Part shown: one piece after another, positions 59,819 to 64,000 of the stretch | Layout: each line of letters starts with the position of its first letter | Position numbering within the stretch: position 1 is the stretch's first letter | DNA from: Sphingomonas jatrophae | GTDB lineage: Bacteria > Pseudomonadota > Alphaproteobacteria > Sphingomonadales > Sphingomonadaceae | Length of the DNA: 64,000 nucleotides | Assembly (NCBI RefSeq): GCF_900113315.1 | Contig: NZ_FOZG01000002.1 | Coordinates: 496,001 to 560,000, forward strand | Direction of reading: 5' to 3' | Translations under genes and position numbers: made by a program | The notes under the pieces: model-generated | What the model was told of the DNA's origin: nothing | Database searches by the model: none | The model's input: only the letters and a program-made list of their open reading frames with translations

Positions 59819-61560
59819 CGGCCGCCTCCATTGATCACGTAGAAGTCCGCGATCTTGCGCTGCATCGTCTCGACGGTGCCGAGCTCCTCGGGCAGCTTGG
59901 CCGCGTCCTGGAACTCGGCATAGACTTCGGAGAAGTCCATCCGGCTGAGGTCAAGCCGGGCAAACTCGTCGATGGTGAAGCCTAGGCAGCTCTCCCGCTT
60001 GGGTGAGCCCCATGGCTTGTTGATCTGCGCCCGCCCCTGCTCCTGCAGGATCCGGCTGAGCTTGGACTCGAAACAGCAATAGGCCTTCTTCTTGGTGACG
60101 CAGATTCCGAAGACACTGTCCGAACAATAGCTGCCGACATAATGGCAGAGCCCCTGCGCATCGCGCTGGTGCAGCAGCACCTCCTCGCGGTTGCAGCCGA
60201 GCGCCACCAGCAGCTGCGAGTAAGGGATCAGCGGGAAGGCCTTGCCCGCGCAGCAATTGAGGATGCCGAACACCTTGGAATGGCAGGTCTCCCGCTCGCC
60301 CTTGAACAGCGTCAGGTTGGACGGATCGAACTCCTTGCCGGCCTGCGATGCAGCGTTGAGCGCGACCGCGGCATCCTTGAACTCGGTGTTGGGCTGGCGA
60401 TCGATCGTCTCGCACTCACCGTTGATGCAGTAGATGTCGCCGTCGCAGACATATTGCTTCTCGGGTGCGGGGCCGCCCGGCACGTTGCAGACATAGATGC
60501 GCTCGCGGGTGGGGCACGGGACCTCGTCGGTCAGGCACTCCTCGCGATCGAACCGGCAATTGCTGTCGTTCTCAAGCGTACCGCAGTCCTGCGCTGGCAC
60601 AGCGCGATGACACTCATAGCTTCGCGTCCACGCCCAGCAGGGCTTCGTGACCGAGACACCGTCGATGACGCGGGTGACCGGATCGCTCGACGTGCAGGTC
60701 TCATCCGTGCTGGTGCAGCTCGCGTCGCCCGCGAGGCTTGCGCATCCGCTCTCGTCGCGCCGTTCGCTGACGCTGCTGCTCGTCTCAGTGCCGCGCAGCG
60801 TGCCGCGGGCGACCTCCGCGTCGCAGAGCAGTTCGTGAACCGGTTCGCCCGGCTCGGTGCACCACTCATAGGGAGGGCGATTACGGCCCTGAAGGCAGCG
60901 CCCCTCGTGCGACCCCGTCCGCTGGCACGAGGTCTGTTCGAAGAGGCTGCAGTCATCGACACGGTTGAAGCCGGCATTGAAGTCGCTGCACCAGTAGCGG
61001 TAGCCGGTCGTGCGCGTGACGCTAACGCTGAGCGGGATAGTGCAGCTGGCGGTGCGCTGTTCGAGCGCGACGCCGTCGTTGCAGGTTGCCTCATAGGTGC
61101 CGGTGGTGCCGCTTGAGGGCGGCAGCTCGCGGCAGTTCCCCTGCCCGCCGCCGACGCTCATGCCGCTGACATAGCCGGCGGGATCATCAGAAATCGTCCG
61201 GCCACCGGCGATGGCCGCCTCGATGTCCTCGACGGCGACGCGCGGGCGGCTGTCAAGCGAGGAGCGCACCGTCGCATAGCCCTCGTTCGAGGACGCTGCC
61301 GTTGCCGCCTGTCGCGCGATCGCGTCGGGATCGTCGAACAGGGTCGACTGGCTCGGTGTGCCGGCGAAGCCCGGCACGCGGTCGGCGGTGGGCTGGGTTT
61401 TGGCGGCGGTCTGCGCCTTGCCGAGCACCTCGCCGCCGAACGCCTTGCCCTCCGCTCGTGCCGCCTCGGTGCCGGTCTGACTCTGTCCGAAGGCGCCGCT
61501 GCCGAGCCCGGCCGTGAACAGCGAAAGCGCGAGTGCGCAGCTGAGACGGGCCCGGCTCAC
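59815..61560 (-). CDS. traN: TraN, Cys-rich outer-membrane adhesin
   Basis: Protein of 581 aa with a signal peptide and over thirty cysteines, the hallmark of TraN, which stabilises mating pairs by binding a recipient outer-membrane protein. The GTG start overlaps the trbC stop. The Cys content fits the retained CxxC of TraF in this operon. Confidence 0.93.
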   Translation of the reverse strand: MSRARLSCALALSLFTAGLGSGAFGQSQTGTEAARAEGKAFGGEVLGKAQTAAKTQPTADRVPGFAGTPSQSTLFDDPDAIARQAATAASSNEGYATVRSSLDSRPRVAVEDIEAAIAGGRTISDDPAGYVSGMSVGGGQGNCRELPPSSGTTGTYEATCNDGVALEQRTASCTIPLSVSVTRTTGYRYWCSDFNAGFNRVDDCSLFEQTSCQRTGSHEGRCLQGRNRPPYEWCTEPGEPVHELLCDAEVARGTLRGTETSSSVSERRDESGCASLAGDASCTSTDETCTSSDPVTRVIDGVSVTKPCWAWTRSYECHRAVPAQDCGTLENDSNCRFDREECLTDEVPCPTRERIYVCNVPGGPAPEKQYVCDGDIYCINGECETIDRQPNTEFKDAAVALNAASQAGKEFDPSNLTLFKGERETCHSKVFGILNCCAGKAFPLIPYSQLLVALGCNREEVLLHQRDAQGLCHYVGSYCSDSVFGICVTKKKAYCCFESKLSRILQEQGRAQINKPWGSPKRESCLGFTIDEFARLDLSRMDFSEVYAEFQDAAKLPEELGTVETMQRKIADFYVINGGGR

Positions 61561-62309
61561 CGTTGGTCTCCCAAACGCGCGCGATAGACAGCCGAGATGC
61601 GAGCAGCGGTGCCGCCGCCGTCCGCGAAGGCATCGAGCGCATAAGCAAGACTGACGTTGCCGGACATGCGGTCATGCGGCGGCAGCGCCGTGCGGCAGTC
61701 GAACCCGTCGCACAAATCGAAGTCGGTGGCAGTCACGATATACGCCGGCACTGCTTCAATGCCGAAGGCTCGGAACAGACGCGGGTCGATTCCGACGGCC
61801 GCTTTGACCTCGCCTTGCGGCAGCACCTTGGCGAGGGCGGTCGTGAAGGTGCGCGCCGAGTTGCCCGGCATGCCCCGAAACACGACGGAGCCGCCGGCGC
61901 GGCCGACATCGGCGATCATCGCCTTGAGCGAGGCCGCGGGCATGGAGAGGCTGGCGAACGCGACAAGCCGCGGCGCGTCCTGCGGCGCCATAGGCCCGGC
62001 GGCCGCCGCGACCATCGTATCAAAGTCGAAGGTCGCTGTCGGATCGCCGGGACCCGCTTTCCGCGCATAGCGTGATGACGCTGCCCGCGCGGCGTCGGCG
62101 TTCGCCGTCGCCTCTTTGCGCAGTGCCTCGCCGCGGCGCGCGACGACCGTGGTCAGCGCCTCGGCGTCCTGAGGCGACAGCTTTGCGCGGGCACGCACCT
62201 TGGCAAGGTCGAGACCCTCGACGGTCTGCGCCGCCGATCCGGCACCGAGACCGAGAAGCAGGCCGACCAGCGCGGTGCTGCCGATGATCAGGGGAACACG
62301 GCGCCGCAT
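61557..62309 (-). CDS. trbC: TrbC, F-type pilus assembly protein
   Basis: Protein of 250 aa with a signal peptide and the TrbC_Ftype pattern (RLVAFASLSMP, then GGSVVFRGMPGNS and AFGIEAVPAYIVT). It is a thioredoxin-like periplasmic assembly protein. The long open frame upstream overlaps traU, but the ATG at 62309 shares one base with its stop (TGATG). Confidence 0.92.
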   Translation of the reverse strand: MRRRVPLIIGSTALVGLLLGLGAGSAAQTVEGLDLAKVRARAKLSPQDAEALTTVVARRGEALRKEATANADAARAASSRYARKAGPGDPTATFDFDTMVAAAAGPMAPQDAPRLVAFASLSMPAASLKAMIADVGRAGGSVVFRGMPGNSARTFTTALAKVLPQGEVKAAVGIDPRLFRAFGIEAVPAYIVTATDFDLCDGFDCRTALPPHDRMSGNVSLAYALDAFADGGGTAARISAVYRARLGDQR

Positions 62310-63397
62310 CACAGCACGCAGCAATTGCGTTTGCGCCAGACGAGATAGCCCATATCTTCTCCGATCGCGGGATAGACCTGGCCAGCCGACATGAAGGTGG
62401 TCGACGCGCCGATCGGCGCGCAGGCGTAGCGCCCGCCGGTCTGCGGATTGGGATTGGTGGCCTGGAAGCGGTATTGCTGCTTGCGCATCACCGGCATCAG
62501 GTAGCTGCCGCACAGGCCCTTGCTGCCCATCGTGCCCCAGGCGACGAGCTCGCGGTGGAGCTTGTAGGCGAAGCGGGCAAGCGCGAGGCGTGAGGCCTGC
62601 ACATGGCCGATCGACGCACCGATGTTGCCGTTCAGGGGATACATCGTGCCCTGGCAGCCCGCGCACCAGAAGAGCGGGTCGGTCGGCAGCCTGGCGCTCG
62701 CGGCGACGCAGTCGGCCGCGCAGGCGGCGAGCGCCAGCGGATTGGCGAACAGCACCGCCTCCGGGTTGATCAGCGCGGTGAGCTCGGAATCCTGCCAGAG
62801 CGGATCGACCTCGGTGATGTAGAGGATGTCGATCGAGCCCTGCTCGAGACAGAGGAAGTCGGCGACGATCTCCATCCAGTAGAGCAGCGGATAGGCGTAC
62901 CAGTGGACGTGCCAGCCGCTGGTGTTCTGCGCCTTGCCCCCGATCGCGCTCGGCCCGGCGATGGTCTTGAAGCCGATATCGAACCCGGGATCGAGCTTGA
63001 GCCCGCCCAGGTTCACGAAGCACCACGGCTTCATGCTGACGTCGGCCAGCCGCACCGGTTCCCAGAAGCCCATGGCGATGCCGACACGCAGGCCGCAGGC
63101 ACAGACCGGCAGCGCTGGATTGTCGGTGTCGGGGCGACCGGCAAGCGAAGGCCAGATGTTGAGCCCGCCGACCGACATCGGGAACATGCAGCTCCAGCAG
63201 ACGTCGGTAATCGGGTTGACGAAGCGACCCGTGCATCGCCCTGGCGTGCCCTCTGCTCGGGCCGGCGAGGCGAGCACGAAGCTGACGATCAGCACGAGTG
63301 CGGCGAGGCTCGCCAGCACCCAACGAGCACGGCGGCGAACGAGGGCACGGCGCCGGGCGGACGCGGCGAACCACTCGCGATTGCTTAGCGCGCTCAC
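62309..63397 (-). CDS. traU: TraU, F-type mating protein
   Basis: Protein of 362 aa with a signal sequence or membrane start and TraU features: GRFVNPITDVCWSCMFP, GGLNIWPSL, CGLRVGIAMGFWEP. Multiple Cys pairs suggest disulfide bonds. It is required for pilus function and DNA transfer. GTG start overlapping the traW stop (GTGA). Confidence 0.94.
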   Translation of the reverse strand: MSALSNREWFAASARRRALVRRRARWVLASLAALVLIVSFVLASPARAEGTPGRCTGRFVNPITDVCWSCMFPMSVGGLNIWPSLAGRPDTDNPALPVCACGLRVGIAMGFWEPVRLADVSMKPWCFVNLGGLKLDPGFDIGFKTIAGPSAIGGKAQNTSGWHVHWYAYPLLYWMEIVADFLCLEQGSIDILYITEVDPLWQDSELTALINPEAVLFANPLALAACAADCVAASARLPTDPLFWCAGCQGTMYPLNGNIGASIGHVQASRLALARFAYKLHRELVAWGTMGSKGLCGSYLMPVMRKQQYRFQATNPNPQTGGRYACAPIGASTTFMSAGQVYPAIGEDMGYLVWRKRNCCVL

Positions 63398-64000
63398 TTG
63401 CGATCTCCTTTTGTTCCCCGGATTACCAGCTCGCGGATGGCGAGCGTGCGCCCCTGCTGCTCGATGAGCGCCGGCACGGCATGGATGCCGAAGTGGCGGG
63501 TCAGCGTGCCCTGCTGGTCGAAATAGAAGCGGCGCTGCTCGGCCTTCATCAGCGCGAATGGTGATCCGCCGACAAGGATGAGCTTGGCGTTGAGCGCGGT
63601 CGTCGTGCTGCGTGCCCAGGCAACCTGAGCCGGATCATCGCCATCGAGGAACACCAGCCGCTGGCGGAGCGGCACTGTGTCGAGCGGGTTCACCCGCGTA
63701 CCGGCGGCCACCACGATGCGGCCGCGTCCGTCGCGCAGATCCTGGCGCACGGTGATCGTCGGATCGAAGGTCCAGCGCCGCTCCTCGGTCGCTGGGACGA
63801 TCCCGGGCACGGGGAGTGGGCGGCGCACCCGCGCGGCGGTGCGCTCGGCCAGCTGCCGGTTCGCGCGCTCGATCGCGCCGCTCGCCTGCATCGACGTCAG
63901 CCGCTGCTGGATGACTGAGAGCAGATCCGCTTCGATGACCGGGAAGACCGCGCCCTGCTGGCCATAATCGCGCGCCGCCGCCGGAGCGGCGATGAGCAGG
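63394..64000 (-). CDS. traW: TraW, F-type pilus assembly protein (5' end outside window)
   Basis: The readable part covers over 200 codons. Besides the inner ATG at 63891 the frame continues upstream (ARDYGQQGAVFPVIEADLL, then a likely signal peptide AAPAAA) to the window edge, so the gene is cut there. FDPTITVRQDLRDGRGRIVV, then NPLDTVPLRQRLVFLDG, are TraW signatures. It is the first tra gene seen here of the minus-strand operon, which continues beyond 64000. Confidence 0.92.
   Translation of the reverse strand, partial: LLIAAPAAARDYGQQGAVFPVIEADLLSVIQQRLTSMQASGAIERANRQLAERTAARVRRPLPVPGIVPATEERRWTFDPTITVRQDLRDGRGRIVVAAGTRVNPLDTVPLRQRLVFLDGDDPAQVAWARSTTTALNAKLILVGGSPFALMKAEQRRFYFDQQGTLTRHFGIHAVPALIEQQGRTLAIRELVIRGTKGDRK

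Noticed and set aside
1-64000. CRISPR arrays, tRNA/rRNA genes, insertion sequences
   Set aside because: No regular direct-repeat array, no cloverleaf or rRNA-like stretch and no transposase or terminal repeats were seen in a read-through of the window.

Overview
The window is high-GC DNA from an alphaproteobacterium, most likely a sphingomonad (Sphingomonas, Sphingobium or Novosphingobium), and it reads as part of a large conjugative plasmid or integrative conjugative element. The grounds are an F-type transfer system in the sphingomonad arrangement, alphaproteobacterial SOS boxes (GAAC-N7-GAAC), and a toprim plus Strawberry-notch plus ArdC plus ParB-like gene block of the kind found on sphingomonad plasmids. 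No replication initiator, rRNA, tRNA, CRISPR array or insertion sequence was found. The window ends inside traW.

Region 1 (about 0.1-22.3 kb) is a metal and metalloid resistance island. It starts with a tightly coupled arsenic operon on the minus strand (arsR, arsC, acr3, a ynfA-like gene, arsN2, arsH). Next comes a minus-strand czc-type efflux operon: a CDF-like transporter, a CzcI-like protein, czcC, czcB, czcA and a second CDF transporter. A MerR-family regulator faces this operon across a perfect operator palindrome. A copper block follows: a four-helix copper storage protein, copD and copC, an anti-sigma/sensor/ECF-sigma trio resembling CnrYXH, copA, copB, a PepSY protein, two DUF305 proteins, a DUF411 protein and two small secreted Cys-containing proteins. 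It ends with a glutaredoxin-MauE fusion facing a second MerR regulator.

Region 2 (about 22.4-38.7 kb) is plasmid backbone. A CI-like S24 autocleaving repressor and a tiny Cro-like protein diverge from an SOS-type box. Beyond them lie a lytic transglycosylase, a toprim primase-like protein, a 1403-aa methylase-helicase of the Strawberry-notch family, a toxin-antitoxin pair, a ParB-like protein, an ArdC antirestriction protein, a DUF2493 protein, a NUDIX protein, a nuclease-like protein, single-strand binding protein and several small hypotheticals. Most of these genes point toward a candidate oriT. That orientation, with ssb and ardC present, resembles the early-expressed leading region of conjugative plasmids. 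Two genes carry a shared, repeated upstream leader.

Region 3 (about 38.7-47.2 kb) has a candidate oriT, then a ribbon-helix-helix protein, a TraD-type coupling protein and a MobF relaxase-helicase, the same order as oriT-trwABC of R388. Passenger genes follow (two small hypotheticals, a methyltransferase, and a minus-strand HhH/cupin/deaminase operon).

Region 4 (about 47.2-54.3 kb) is an imuA-imuB-dnaE2 mutagenic translesion polymerase cassette, followed by an SRAP (YedK-type) protein. It starts at an SOS box nearly identical to the one beside the plasmid's own S24 repressor, so the element probably controls its own DNA-damage regulon.

Region 5 (54.7-64 kb, minus strand) is the mating-pair formation operon traW-traU-trbC-traN-traF-traH-traG, with overlapping or closely spaced genes throughout.
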